From positions 17,167,312-17,231,311 of the forward strand of contig NC_079483.1 of assembly GCF_026230105.1 (NCBI RefSeq): a stretch of 64,000 nt of DNA. Reading direction: 5' to 3'. Under the pieces are notes generated by a model. That model worked only from the letters and a program-made list of their open reading frames with translations, was not told where the DNA came from and did not search any database. Made by a program: the position numbers and the translations under genes. Shown piece after piece: positions 23,798-35,492 of this stretch. Origin of the DNA: Diorhabda sublineata. Lineage: Eukaryota; Arthropoda; Insecta; Coleoptera; Chrysomelidae. Position 1 is the first letter of the stretch, and the number at the start of each line of letters is the position of its first letter.

Positions 23798-24955
23798 CGA
23801 GAATGGTCTCGGAATTACATGGCTTGATCTAAAGATGGTGGCTGTTTTAGAAAGTATTTAATCTTTACAGCATAAGTTTTAAGTTTGAAGACGTGACGTT
23901 GTTTAGTATTCGTTTTGAAGCCATCAAAATGGTAAAAATTGGTCATCGTTATGTGATACAATACTTTTATTTCAAATGCTTCAGCTCAAACAATATAAAA
24001 GCTGAACTTAACCTTTGTTTTCATCAGTAAAATATTGGATAGTAGGGTTTAAACGAGCCCGTGCGACCTTCGAAGACCGGCATCGTAGTTGTCGACAAAA
24101 TGAGAAGAGGACTCCAGAAATGCTGAAGAAAATCCACAAAGAGGAATCGTCTACTGAAAATGCGAAATCTAAGGTACATTTCAAAAAGTGCGGTCCATCG
24201 CATATTAACTGAAAAATGACATGATAAACTTGGATGCTGCGTTTGCTCACTATGGAACAAAAATAACATCGTGAAGATGTGTCCATCAAGTGTTTGGCAA
24301 TGTTTTACAAAAATAAAGCCGAATTTTTGCGCAGTTTTATAGCCATGGATGAAACGTCGTGAAGCCATCACTTGACAAACAAAACAAAAGAACAAACAAA
24401 ACAATGAATGAAACAACCGGCTCCGAAGAAGGCAAAGACCGTTCCATCTGCAGGTAAGGTCATGGCGTCGGTCCTTTGGTATGCGCATGGGATAATTTCC
24501 ATTGAAAAGGAAAAACTATACACGGTAAATATTATTGCAACGTTTGAGCAAACAAATTGAGCAAAAACGGTCGCATATGGCTAAGTAGAAAGTGTTGTTT
24601 CATCAAGACAATACACCAGCTCACACATCTGTTATTGCAATGACCAAAATTAATGAATTAAAGTTTGAATTGCTACCTCAATCACTATATTCGCCAGATT
24701 AGTTCCCTCGGATCATTTTCTCTTCCTATACATGAAAAAATGGCTTGGTTGTCAAAGATTTTCCAACAATGAAGAGGGTATGTCTGCAGTTAATGGTTAT
24801 TTTGAAAAACTTGACGATTCGAACTTATTGAACATCGCTGGGAAAAGTGTATGGAACTAAAATGATATTACGCTGAAAAACAAATATATTTTTTCGCAAA
24901 ATTTTAGTATTTTCTCTGTTCCCCCTTTGTCCAGGTCTTTCTGGGACCATTCTCG
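23798..24955 (+). mobile_element. Near full-length mariner with TIRs and TA duplication, dead
   Basis: The ends CGAGAATGGTCTCGGAA and TTCTGGGACCATTCTCG are inverted repeats, each next to a TA (23796-23797 and 24956-24957). The 1158-bp body keeps the order of a mariner gene. VKYWIVGFKRARATFEDRHR is followed by MDET with the first catalytic aspartate, KKAKTVPSAGKVMAS, VLFHQDNTPAHTSVIA with the second, then SRIxF-type sequence where a base loss removes the third. The frame ends in RWEKCMEL. Frameshifts and stops occur about every 100-200 bp, and a short AACAAA repeat interrupts the region after DET. It is the best-preserved member of the family in this window. Confidence 0.9.
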
Positions 24956-24957
24956 TA

Positions 24958-26589
24958 TCTTAGATATAATTAAACGTCTTCATTTTTCTTAACTTAAAAT
25001 TAATCATTAGTAAATGTTGACTAGATTAATATCTAATGGATGTTTTGATAAACAAAATGAAAAAATTCGAAACAATATTTTACAGGTATTGAATTGTGAT
25101 TTCTTTCCAAAAAAAAGTTCTCATAACCAACCACCTCACACGAAGATCAACCATGTAATGATCTGCCAAAAATTCCATCTTAATTATTTAACACCACTTT
25201 TGTTGTCGATATCTTTGAATAGAAAATGTTGTAAAGATCTCTTCTACTACTCAAAAAACACGTTGAATAAAAGAAAGTAGGGACATCTTAATCAAAAGAT
25301 GACTAAGCGGAATTATTTAAGGGTGCGTTAAAATGCTGTTATAATTACCCCATGTGTGGTGGATACCAGTAGTCCTTTTCAAAACGATGTATTCGAAAGT
25401 GAAGTAAGCCAATGATACACTTAAGTTTCCAACGTATTTTTGTTTCTAATTGTTTTCTAAAGTGCTTAATACATCGAGCATATATTATAAATTATTTGCA
25501 ACTAATAGAAAGTAGTTGATTCTATTCATAGTAGTTTTGGTTGTTTTGCGATATTTCTGATACTTTTTCATCATTCATTACGATAAATTTCTTTTCGTAA
25601 TTCTGAAAAAAGATTGTTTACGTTGTTTGTTGTAAGAGGGCGCTACTTATGCAATGTTATTATAATTTTCTCTAGCTAAGTGTAAAAGTTACTTTTATTG
25701 TTCCAAGGTATCAACTAGAAAGGAATTTGTACTGAAAAATTACCTTTCTTATACTCATTTATACAGAGTGGGGCACATAAAACAATACACCCCCGATTTT
25801 AGTCCGAAACAAGACGCGATTTAAAGATATGTCATCGAAATACCTTTTTATTTCAAAGGTGTGTCACGTACATTTAATGGAGAGGGTTGAAATATGAAAT
25901 AAGAAGAAATATCGAAGATTATTTTGTATTCCATATCTTTCATGTGCTCACTGTATAAAAAACGCTTGCATTTTCACAATAAACTACTAACCGCAGCTTC
26001 CATTATGTATAATTTCCTCTATTCTATCCATGCGCCTAATTTTTGCATCAAACCGAATAGAGAATTAATTTCAAAAAAAATTCAATAAATATATCAAATT
26101 TTTCACCACAAAGCGGTCGGGTTGAGGGTAAAAATCTTTGAGCAAGAACAATATAATAGCTTCGCATTGTAATCAACCCCTTGGCCGCTAATTCGCTTCA
26201 GGGTGGTCTATAACAGTAATAATTGTCCCCCACAGGGTACTTAATATGGCAATTCGAAACATTAATATATATTTCTCGCCTACAACGGAAATCGCTAAAA
26301 TATGTCATTCTTTTATAAAAGGCAGCGGGTTACCTTTTCTTGATTATGTGAGGGATTAAGTTGGCGAAAAGTTTTGTTGTTTCATCAAATAAATTTTAGA
26401 CGAAATACCCCGATAGAAGTCGATTTTAGTTAGGAAACATCATAATTAAAGATAATTTCTAAAAAATGGTAATTATTCTCAAATACCATTATACCGAAAA
26501 ACACTTAATTGGTTTTGAAATTGTCTATTTGTTATGAGACAAATAAAAACAAATATTCATAATTAGATATGACTATATTGTTTTTCAAA
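24958..26589. other. AT-rich stretch, no supported gene
   Basis: At 25764-25785, TACAGAGTGGGGCACATAAA resembles transposon ends of the TACAGRGTG type, but no partner was found. Blocks at 25800-25870 and 26110-26260 are somewhat less AT-rich and unexplained. Confidence 0.35.
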
Positions 26590-26930
26590 CTATTCTCCAT
26601 TGAGATCAATTTGCATTGCATCGATCGACACGAAATTTTTTGAGCGATTTTCAAATTATGTGGTATCCACAGCGCGAACAAATCTTTCTGATATTGGATG
26701 TATGCGAGTGAAACTATTGTTCAAGTATGTCAAGTGTCACATAACAATCACGCACAGCATCGATTTTTTCTGGACGACTTTTACGAAATTCATCCTGTAG
26801 CGAAGTGCGATCAAAATTGTATCCAGACACACTGTAGCTCGAGATGATGCTTCACCACCGAGTTGAATGGAACATTGCGATTTGATTTCTGTCTTTGACC
26901 AAGATGAATGTTTCTAAACAACTCAAATAG
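26590..26930 (-). pseudogene. mariner-like transposase N-terminal fragment
   Basis: Minus-strand translation gives GGEASSRATV, then RTSLQDEFRKSRPEKIDAVR, then KICSR followed, one base out of frame, by the WIPHN sequence. These match GDEAPSxTTVYRW, SLxDEFREGRPxxIDAVR and KICSRWIPHNL of the helix-turn-helix region in the mariner-like lineage also seen at 18940-19330. The catalytic core is absent. The region runs in good order, so it is one broken copy. Confidence 0.65.
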
Positions 26931-27239
26931 TAAATGAATTATTTAGGTCTTCATCATTTATAGCTTTTTCGTTCTTATGAATGTGAACCATTTTTAAGAA
27001 TTCTCTTTTTCTTGTATTAAATTCCGTTCCAAGAATTTTTTAATCTTTATAATTATATTTATGTTTTCTTGATATTTTATAGTTTGTTGATGCAGTTTTA
27101 TTTTTTATCGTATTGATGAACATTTAGTCTATTTTCTAAATACTGAGATGTCAGCCCAGCGTCACAATCCACAAGGATACATAATATTAGGTTTTAGTTT
27201 AGTGAAATATTTGTATAGTGTATTATGTCCTTTTTATTG

Positions 27240-27545
27240 AAATAATTCGATGGTTGTTGGAAAAGTCCTTGTACATATGTTAAGGAAAAATGTTTTAATG
27301 TTTCGTTTTTTCGGATAATTATTTTCTTTCAATTCAGTTTTTGCTTTTTGAATAGCTAAGCATCTAAATTCAGGATCTGTTAGTTGGATAGATCTATCAG
27401 CCAAACTTATTATCACTGATCTTTTTTGTGACGAATTGAAGTTCAAATAACTTGAGGACCAAGTTAGTTTCGTGTACTATTGTGTTCTTATGTTATTGTT
27501 AATTTCATAGTATGTGACACCAAGAAAATTGATTCGATTATTTTA
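27240..27545 (-). pseudogene. Penelope-like element remnant (RT C-terminus and linker)
   Basis: The minus strand reads NRINFLGVTYYEINNNI, one stop, KLTWSSSYLNFNSS, then KRSVIISLADRSIQL and DPEFR...ENNYP. This is the NFLDVT...KPTWSGRYLNFxSxHP...QKxxVIxxLxDRAIxLS...NNYP order found at the end of the reverse transcriptase of Penelope-like retroelements, just before the GIY-YIG endonuclease. The order and spacing are well kept, with one stop and the characteristic HP lost. No GIY-YIG motif was seen downstream. The catalytic YADD region would lie above 27545, but I could not read it there. Confidence 0.65.
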
Positions 27546-29850
27546 AGACGCGATTAGGAATATGTATTTGGAATCGAATTGATTCTAACAGTATTCATGT
27601 AATACTGTCTTCATTGAAATAAATAATTAATTTGGGTTTTTGTTTTCTTAAAATCAAATGTAAGTGATTGAACAAAATTACGATTTCTAAGTAAAATCAA
27701 TAAAGATTAAAAAAAGTCGAAATGTCAATTTTTATCTGTCTTTCTAAAGTTATTATGATGACTGATCCTATGAATTATTTGTTGAACTGAATTTCGTGTA
27801 AACTGATCTGTTGATCAACACTTTGTCAGCTTGTTCATTTTACTCAAACTGTTTAAGATATCGTATGCCAACGACATGGTCCATTAGTTCAGTGGTTTTA
27901 TGCTGCATTAATCAATTTTCATAGACCATTTCTTTTAGTATCAATCAAATTACTATGTTTTTATTTAAAATACATTTCAAAAATTATTTTTCACTTTGTG
28001 AAAAGTATCTGGAAGTGGATATTCAAAAAGTGAAATATTTAAGTAGAGAGAGAATTTCGAGGATGGATTTTGATTTTTTCGGATTTGGCTTTTTGATCAG
28101 AATGACTCTGTTATAAGATTTGTCAATAAGTCAGAATAGTTCGTTTTTGCTCTTAATTTTCCGGAGTTTGAAACAATTGGATATGATACACATATCAGGA
28201 TACCAGCCTTCATTGATAGTAACCAGCGCAGAATATTTATTGTTTTTGAAAAATCCATATCGAAGCTTTCTTTCTGAAGTCTTTTCGTTCATCATACGCT
28301 TTAATTCCTTTTCATCAAATGAGATATATTCAAGTTAATCTTGAAAATGTCTTGGTTGAAGGACAAACGAAATAAGACATTTTAACTCAGATTGAGCAAA
28401 GAAAGAGTTGTGGTTATAAAACTAAGAACGATTGTCCAACATTTTTGTGAAAGAACTTTCGAAATGTTTAGACTAGATTGTTTACAATAATGGCTTTTGT
28501 CTTCAGCATGGATCTAAAAACCAAATGTTAACAAATAAATCTGCGTCGTCATTCAATCGCTTGTAGGGTTGAAATTTATTTACTTCACTGTTTGATACAC
28601 CATATACATGATTTTTCTGAATATTTGCCTGCTACCTATTGATGATGACCAGCATTATTTCTGACACCACTATCTTGTTCCTACAACGAGTGTTGCTGGG
28701 AAAGGTTCTAACTTCAACCTGAAGATATCAGCGCTTTTAAGTGAGAAAATATCTTTGCGCATGTATTGAGTATTAGAATTTCAGCCATGTCGGACGTTTA
28801 GTTTCTATTTGATAATCGTATAAGTGAGACATTGTGAAGACGTTTGTCTTATGAAGAATTCTGCATGCGTAAGCTATCCGGCGCTAGATGTCGCGTTTGC
28901 TCGGATGTTTGAGTCGACTAATAACTGAAAATGAAATACGACTCCAGTATGTTCCTGAAACTAAAAAACAAGAAAAACAATGAGTTCCATAGGGGAAAAC
29001 TGCATCGAAAAAAGCAATAGGGTTAAAAAGATTAGGGTATGTGTTGTTTCTTATTTAGGACCGAAACTTTTCAGTTCAACCTTGTTTTTCACCTCAATAT
29101 GTATTATACTGACTAGTTACTTAATGTTTAGGCTATGGAAGATAAGAATATTTCTTGCTCCCTTGATAAATATTCAGGCAGGTACAACATAATGAAATTC
29201 TTGACATTTACTACCATTTAAGTTTTCTTAATGTGTGGTCTGGATTTATTTTTGGATTTCTCAAAATTTGATTGACAATATTGATGTTGAGTAAATAAAA
29301 AAATTCAGGAATATAATCTTCGTGTAATTTGGAGGGAAATGCTAGAAAAGTGGGAATCTTAAGAAATCCTTGTTGGAATTTATTAAGTCGAAACTAATTT
29401 TTCAGTTTTGGTTCCAATTATTTTTCAACGAGTTGATAAATCCCGTGATTTTCTTTATTTTTCCCACCCCATATATTCAAAATCCAAGTTAGAGTCAACT
29501 ATTAATTTAATCGCTCAAGCTTTTATGAACAATTGAGACCTGCTTCCGATTTCGTTGTGGAGTGTTCCACCGCCTCTTTTAGAGTTTTATATTCAAACTG
29601 ACGTTCTATTCTTTCCAACTCATGTTGATTCAGTAAATTGTTTCTATTATAATTCGGATTGATTTATATCGAAGAACAATGTGTTCATTGGATTACCCCA
29701 ATTTTCATTACTAACACAAATATGTACAGGTTGTTTGTTTGCATTGTTGAAACATACATTTCGAGGGATCAAAACATACCCGCTACCGAAGTTTGTATTG
29801 ATTTCATAGATCAGAGAGTTTATTCGAGTTTTTCATAGCACTAGCACACT
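27546..29850. other. AT-rich stretch, no supported gene
   Basis: A 72-codon plus-strand frame at 28120-28338 and a stop-to-stop minus-strand frame over the same bases (EYISFDEKELKRMM and on to INEGWYPDMC) exist. The minus one looks the more protein-like, but I recognise neither. Confidence 0.35.
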
Positions 29851-30335
29851 GGAAAAGAAAATGTAAGAACATGGACATTCCACTAATTGATTCCACACTA
29901 TATACCGTATGTTTTGCAGACGACCAAATTATCTTGGCACGGGACTAAGAAGACTTAGAATATAGGTCAAGAAAGCTAGTAGATGAATACAGGAAATGGG
30001 GTCTGGAAGTAACTTTGGGTAAAACGGAGTATATGTGTATTGGAGGAGAACAACAAAAAGTCGTTATACAAAATACAAATACCTAGGCACGATCATCACT
30101 AATGATGGAAGATTAGATAAAGCAATCGCACAAACAAATATCCAAGGAAAACAAACATCGAATATAAAATAGCATAATAAAAAGTATAACAACATATAGT
30201 AGCGAAGTCTGGCCGCTAAAAGAAAAAGCAGTAAAAATACTCGAAGCCACAGAAATGAATTATTGGAGACACGCGGCAGGAATCTCAAGACGTGAAAAAA
30301 TAAGAAACGAGAGAATCAGGGAGATCGTGAAAGTG
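29851..30335 (+). pseudogene. LINE reverse transcriptase, catalytic and C-terminal part
   Basis: The plus strand reads STLYTVCFADDQIILARD, with the catalytic F/YADD intact, then KLVDEYRKWGLEVTLGKTEY, a frameshift, YKYLGTIITNDG, a damaged stretch, then EVWPLKEKAVKILEATEMNY and RREKIRNERIREI. This order is that of a non-LTR RT palm, thumb and connection. One stop follows FADDQIILARD and at least two frameshifts occur. It ends abruptly at about 30335 against an oppositely oriented LINE piece. Confidence 0.75.
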
Positions 30336-30700
30336 TAGTTGTCGCAGTTTTCTCTGCCCCATTTTTTATATACGGTAGTCATGTAAGATGTTTTCCACTC
30401 TTCGGGTAGCGCTTCACTATTTATATACTTCTGGAAAAGCAATTGCAGTTGAGAAAAAAGTTTTTCAGTGCCATTTTTAATAAACTCTTGTTGCGGACCT
30501 GGAGATTTTCGATTTTTTAATGACTGACAAACGTTTTTTACTTCTTTAATTGTAATTCCAAGCGGAGATGTGATAAAATTTATATTGTCCTGTCTTTGGT
30601 TTTCGAACTCTGGCTTTGTTTCTGTAAATAATTTAGAGAAGGACTCCCATTTTTCTAATGTTATTGGCGATATAAGAGTTTTTGATCTATCTTCTCGAAC
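30336..30700 (-). pseudogene. LINE reverse transcriptase, N-terminal part, inverted
   Basis: The minus strand reads FSKLFTETKPEFE, SPLGITIKEVKNVCQSLKNR, KSPGPQQEFIKNGTEKLF, then after a frameshift LLFQKYINSEALPEEWKTSY and TVYKKWGRENCDNY. These are RT motifs 0-2 (KSPGxDGxxxEFIK, LPEEWKxxYxxPVYKKG, CDNYRGI) of a non-LTR element. It matches the section that should precede the FADD fragment next door but lies on the other strand, with the break at NY. Confidence 0.75.
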
Positions 30701-32925
30701 ATAATAAGAGCAATGCCAAATCGGTCAGCAACATCTCTGTATTACGCTGATTTATGTCCAGCAAATCATAAAAATATTACAGTCATATGCACTGAATTGA
30801 CCAAACATCACTTTAGTGAAAGAAATATTGTGATTGTTCTAGTTTTTCTGCTATTTCTGTGTCTATAATTAAAAGAGAACTTGGCTGGAAAGTATAAATA
30901 TATTAGATATTTTCAACTCATTATTTTCAATCGAAATATGAAATTGAATTCCAAATCAATCAAAAGCTTTCTAATTATTATCCAAGTGCGCAGGTCTTGA
31001 GGTGAAAATTTTCTACTAAATCGCAAATTTTGTCCTGCGAAAGCCTGACTATTCATCAGCACTAAGAAATTTTAGTTCTACGAACGCCAAAATCGTAGGA
31101 CAATTTCTGACTTCTCTGCAAACAAAGCTATAAATTTATAAAAATTCTACAATTTCTTGTGAGAAAGAATTATTTTCATTTGTGATGAATTCCATCTGAT
31201 GTTGATACAAACAATCCAGTCTCTCACATAAGAGGCAGAGCTAACAATTTTTAGGTACGAAAAATCATTTATAATAATATTTATGAACTAATTTAGTTCA
31301 TTGAATGTATATAAGAGAAATTCATCAAGATTTTAACACTCAAATCCTGAAATGTATATCAGAATTTATTGACGTCAATTTTTTTGACAGACTCTCTTTT
31401 CATTTAGATATGGGTATGTTTAGATGATTCGAAATTTTTGTATCTGAAGTATCTACCCAATCTCATTATGATTCCGTTGCGTATCCGGTATCTTCATTAG
31501 TTTACTTTTTCTACACTTGATTCGAGGATTTATATCTCACAAAATGATAATAATTTTCAATTTTAATTTGATTTCATCGAAAATATTTATGTTTGATAAA
31601 ATAATAAATAAATTCAAGTTTGAAATTTGATGTTGTAGAGTTTTGATTTGCGAGATACGATGCTTTTGTTTGAAAATTGATATCATTAAATAAGAAGCTC
31701 ATTTTTTAATTAAATATTGTTCATTATGAACGATATAGATACGTGTTAGTTGACTATCACCTGTAATATATACTCTTACAAAAACAATTGCTTGTAGAGT
31801 TCAATTCACATGAACAACAACGTGAAGAATCGCGAGTCAAATAACTCAATTCACAACTTTGTGAAAAGCTATTCATTGAGCTTAAAAAAATAATGAATGA
31901 TTACAAAAATTGATAAGTGTCTAGTCGCAAATAAAGGACACTTGGAATCACTTAACTATGAGGTTGATTCCTATTTGTATTGATCAGTGTACAAACTGCC
32001 TTAAGTACTAAATCTTCTTGTATACAATAAAAACTATAAATAACCAGTAAACCAGAGACATTTATGGTCATAAGACAAAAACTAGGTTAGCCGAGACGAT
32101 ACGTTAATGGAGGGTGTATAAAGGACACTTTGTAGCACAACTATAAGATAACAGATCCTGATGGTACCCATCAGGAGTGGTGAGTTGATCCGCGTCAAAT
32201 AACCGCGTAAATTTACGCTTTAGTTCAACAATTTGGGTCCCAATTGCTCCGATATTACATATTGGCTCAAGGTCAAAGATCATGAGGGTCATACTTGACG
32301 GTTTAGCGGCTATCTTTGACCGCTTTGGGCGCTATTTAAATAAAACGGCATTGGATAATGCGATGATAAAACAAAATGCTACGGGAGATAGACATTGTCC
32401 TTTCTCAATCGATTAGATTCAGTACATGAGTAAGAAGAAGGAAAAATGATCTACAGCATTTTCGGGAAGAATGAAAGTAAGAACAAGGAATATATGAGAG
32501 GTCGGGAAAAAGGAATTTATAGCGAAAAGTAGTGAAAATATCTTGTAAGCCAAACATATGATAAATATGATGGTAAAGAACTGATCTGGCTTAGAGATGG
32601 ATATGTATAGAGAATTAACGAAGTGGAAGACATTGTTGAGTTAAAACTGAATTTATATTAATACTGAACAAATGAGGTACAGGAACCATGTTAACTACTA
32701 TCAGAACCCAACAAAAATTCGCATGTTCTCTTGGCCAAAGGCCAAACAATGTCTATTTGCGGCTTAAATTTGGAAAATCCATGCTTCTCTCATGGGTAAA
32801 AAGACCCAAATTTATTTGTATTAACAAAGGACCGATTGACCAAGAATATTGTACCTCAATTGGCGCTTCATTAAACAGCAACTGTGATTTATTACAATTT
32901 GAGATATTTAGAGTATATTATGAGT
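30701..32925. other. AT-rich stretch, no supported gene
   Basis: A less AT-rich block at 32080-32340 includes a 62-codon minus-strand frame (32104-32292) of ordinary protein-like composition with the tail SYSCATKCPLYTLH. I recognise no family. Confidence 0.35.
32157..32175. repeat. 8-bp-arm palindrome
   Basis: CCTGATGG and CCATCAGG flank a TAC spacer. It is short, so it is expected by chance now and then. Confidence 0.7.
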
Positions 32926-32926
32926 A

Positions 32927-33569
32927 GTTTTTTATTGGGAACGTGGCAAGGAAACACCAGAGTGGACTAACTTCAATATATTTTCATCGTATGGAACTAA
33001 AATTATGGTCAAATACAATATGACTGAAAAAAATAACAAAAAACTGTTATTTTTAGAGATAACATATATTGCCCAAAATGATCGATGCATTAATAAGAAA
33101 ACTGATTTAAATAACCTTAGTGAAATTTATGCTTATCTCTTAGATTTTGAAAAAACAAATTCTATGAAATTCAACGCCATTAACAACCAACTAACTTCAC
33201 CTAACCTATAAATTTCAACTTTACTTATAACGACCTAACCTATAAAATTTATTGTCATTTATATTCTAGCTAATAAATATTCATAACAATCTAACCTAAA
33301 TTTACCAATCAATATTAATCATCATTCACTAAAACTTATCCTTATCGAACCTATAAAAATTCAACGTCATTCAGAATCTAACCAATTAAAAATTAATGAA
33401 AAACATCACCGGCAATCTTAATTAATTATTGTAAGTAAAATTTCATTATTGTTATACATTTATACATATTATTTATATTGTATTTGACCATAATTTCAGT
33501 CCCAGACGATGAAAATATATTGAAGTTAGTCCACTTTGGTGTTTCCTTGCCACGTTCCCAATAAAAAAC
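32927..33569. mobile_element. 643-bp non-autonomous DNA transposon with 94-bp TIRs and TA flanks
   Basis: The left arm (32927-33020, starting GTTTTTTATTGGGAACGTGG) and the right arm (33476-33569) are reverse complements with only about four mismatches. Both are flanked by TA (32925-32926 and 33570-33571), the duplication made by Tc1/mariner-type transposases. The 455-bp interior is AT-rich and carries scattered CCTAACCT words. The 68-codon frame at 33005-33211 looks incidental. The near-identity of the arms suggests recent activity compared with the rest of the window, and transposition would have to be provided in trans. Confidence 0.9.
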
Positions 33570-33571
33570 TA

Positions 33572-34684
33572 ATCACTGGCCGGGTCTGCTAATTTTTAAT
33601 AATCTTCAACAGATTTTTTGTATTCATAACGAATATTCAATCTAGGTTAAACAGACACTAGCAATATATAAAGGCCACGAAAGTTCTAGCACCAAAAACA
33701 TCAAAAAATTATCGGCGAAACAAGTGACGAGAAAGGCAAATCATTGCTCCCTCCCCATAATTGTGTTTACCAGCAAAAAATGGTATCAAGTATACTTGAA
33801 GGAACACCTGGTCTTGCAAACTCTTCATATGAATGATGAACAGTAAGCGATAACTATATTGCATTGATTTCAAATGATTCGTAATTGATTGATTTCGTAA
33901 TGAAATTCTGATTTTGAAATAAAATAAAGAATAATCCGAAACTATGTCATTTAAATTGATTTATATTGATTTGAGGTAAGAGATTTTCATAGTTTAGTTT
34001 GTAAATTTGCACACTTTTTACCACTAACAGCTGACGGAAAAAATCTTTTCGCAATTTTCGAGATACTTTTTTAATGGAGTGTAAATCAGGCAGTTGGTTC
34101 AGAAAATACCAGGTCCTTCCCTTTTGTCAATATTTATCTTAAGTATGATGTTAAATGTAGTATATCAGAATCTCTGATCGACTTAACCCGAAGGGTTGCC
34201 CGATAATTTAGCCAGTGTCGAATCTCCCACTATCGGAGTTAACAAGCCGTCTTCAAAATTCCTATAATTTTCAACAATCTCACTTCAAGATCGGATATTA
34301 GAAATGGATTGACTATAAATCAAATTTTATGAAGTTATTTCGACAATATGGGGTTTATGAGAGCGGAACCTTAGAACTATCATTAAAAAAATTTAATCTA
34401 GGTTACAGATCGTTAAATGGTTGCAAAAAATTTTCAATAAGAAGCTCCAAAAAGCAAATAATAGTTAAGACCAGACTAGAGAGTTTATATAATCATCTTA
34501 TTGGATTGGAAAAGGATGAAGGTGAACAATTTAGATAATTTAAAATTATCGTCTCGTTTGGGTTATTACGTAATCAACTATTCGCCTATTTGGAAATATA
34601 CAAAGTACGAGGGGGTATTAATAAATTCCTATAAAAGTTTTATTTTGAGTTGATGGAGCTTTATGTGAATCCAAATTTCACTGT
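33572..34684. other. No feature recognised; possible mariner end
   Basis: At 34094-34118 GGTTCAGAAAATACCAGGTCC resembles the mariner ends of this window (GGTCCCAGAAxxACCTGG), but no transposase follows. Confidence 0.3.
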
Positions 34685-34791
34685 CGATGACGAATGTTTC
34701 AATAACCAATATCATCTTCAGAGACTGAAGGTTAGTAAGTTTACCTTCAATCTCTGAAGACGATAGCTTGGTTATCGAAACGGGCATCCGA
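34685..34791. repeat. Inverted repeat, ~48-bp arms, 10-bp loop
   Basis: The arms at 34685-34732 and 34743-34791 pair with a few mismatches and small indels. The core is ATCATCTTCAGAGACTGAAG against CTTCAATCTCTGAAGACGAT, extended outward by GTTTCAATAACCAA and its counterpart. The short loop would allow a stable hairpin in DNA or RNA. It lies about 75 bp before a LINE tail on the plus strand. Confidence 0.85.
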
Positions 34792-34865
34792 CAATGTAGT
34801 AAACAGTGCAGTGAGTATTAATATCACCAACGGTTCCATAAATTCCATATTAGGAAATATGACTA

Positions 34866-35300
34866 CTAAAAATATCATGGACTCAACATATACCTAACGA
34901 TGAAGAGCTTTGACGTATGGGAAAGAAAAGGGAGTTACTTACAACAATAAAGAGAAGAAAGGGTGCTTATCTGGGCCACATATACCGTAACAACAAGTGT
35001 GTTATACCGAAATTAATAATAGAAGGAAAAATCGAAGGAAAACGTGGATCTGATCGCAGACAACATTCATGGTTGTACTTACAACAATAAAGAGAAGAAA
35101 GGGTGCTTATCTGGGCCACATATACCGTAACAACAAGTGTGTTATACCGAAATTAATAATAGAAGGAAAAATCGTTGAATGGTTGAAAAACATTCGCGAT
35201 TGGACTGGTATGAACACATCATCTTTAATTCGCACCACTCAGGACCGAAATAAGTATGCCGAAATTGTCGCCAATCTTTATTAAATGGAGATGGCACATG
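34866..35300 (+). pseudogene. LINE ORF2 C-terminal tail with internal duplication
   Basis: The plus strand reads LKISWTQHIPNDEEL, a stop, RMGKKRELLTTIKRRKGAYL, GHIYRNNKCVIPKLIIEGKI, EGKRGSDRRQHSWL. The middle of this is then repeated, and the frame runs on as EWLKNIRDWTGMNTSSLIRT, AQDR-like sequence and a stop at 35284. This is the TNEEVLRRMGK...KxxYLGHIxRNxKYxIPKLIIEGKIxGKRGxGRRxxSWLKNxRxW ending of an insect RTE/Jockey-like LINE family. The 71-codon frame 35069-35284 is the second copy. Upstream RT is absent. Confidence 0.75.
34936..35180 (+). repeat. 140-bp tandem duplication inside the LINE tail
   Basis: 34936-35075 repeats at 35076-35180 with an exact offset of 140 bp and almost no mismatches over about 105 bp. 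In the second copy a deletion of about 35 bp then removes the EGKRGSDRRQHS codons. Confidence 0.9.
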
Positions 35301-35492
35301 GAGAAGTAGAAGTGCTAAAAAACTTCCTGTTTGTCCATATTCGTTTAAATTCACTACAACATTCCTGGATTCACCCGAAAACGGATCACAAGTCTAGAGA
35401 TTTTATAAGCCAATAAAGAGATATTTATATTCAATGGAAGTACTTTGAATGACGTTATCTCAGTTTTTTCTACCTTTGTTTTTAATTTACTA

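Noticed and set aside
24024..24488. 154-codon minus-strand open frame
   Set aside because: It is the antisense shadow of the plus-strand mariner transposase gene at 23798-24955.
25764..25785. Transposon terminal repeat (TACAGAGTGGGGC)
   Set aside because: No inverted partner or target duplication could be found within a few kb.
28120..28338. Protein gene on either strand
   Set aside because: Both strands have ~70-codon frames. The minus one looks protein-like but starts after a stop, lacks context and matches no family that I know.
29851..30700. Twin-primed (5'-inverted) LINE insertion
   Set aside because: Twin priming gives the inverted 5' part before the sense 3' part with a terminal poly(A). 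Here the order is reversed and there is no poly(A).
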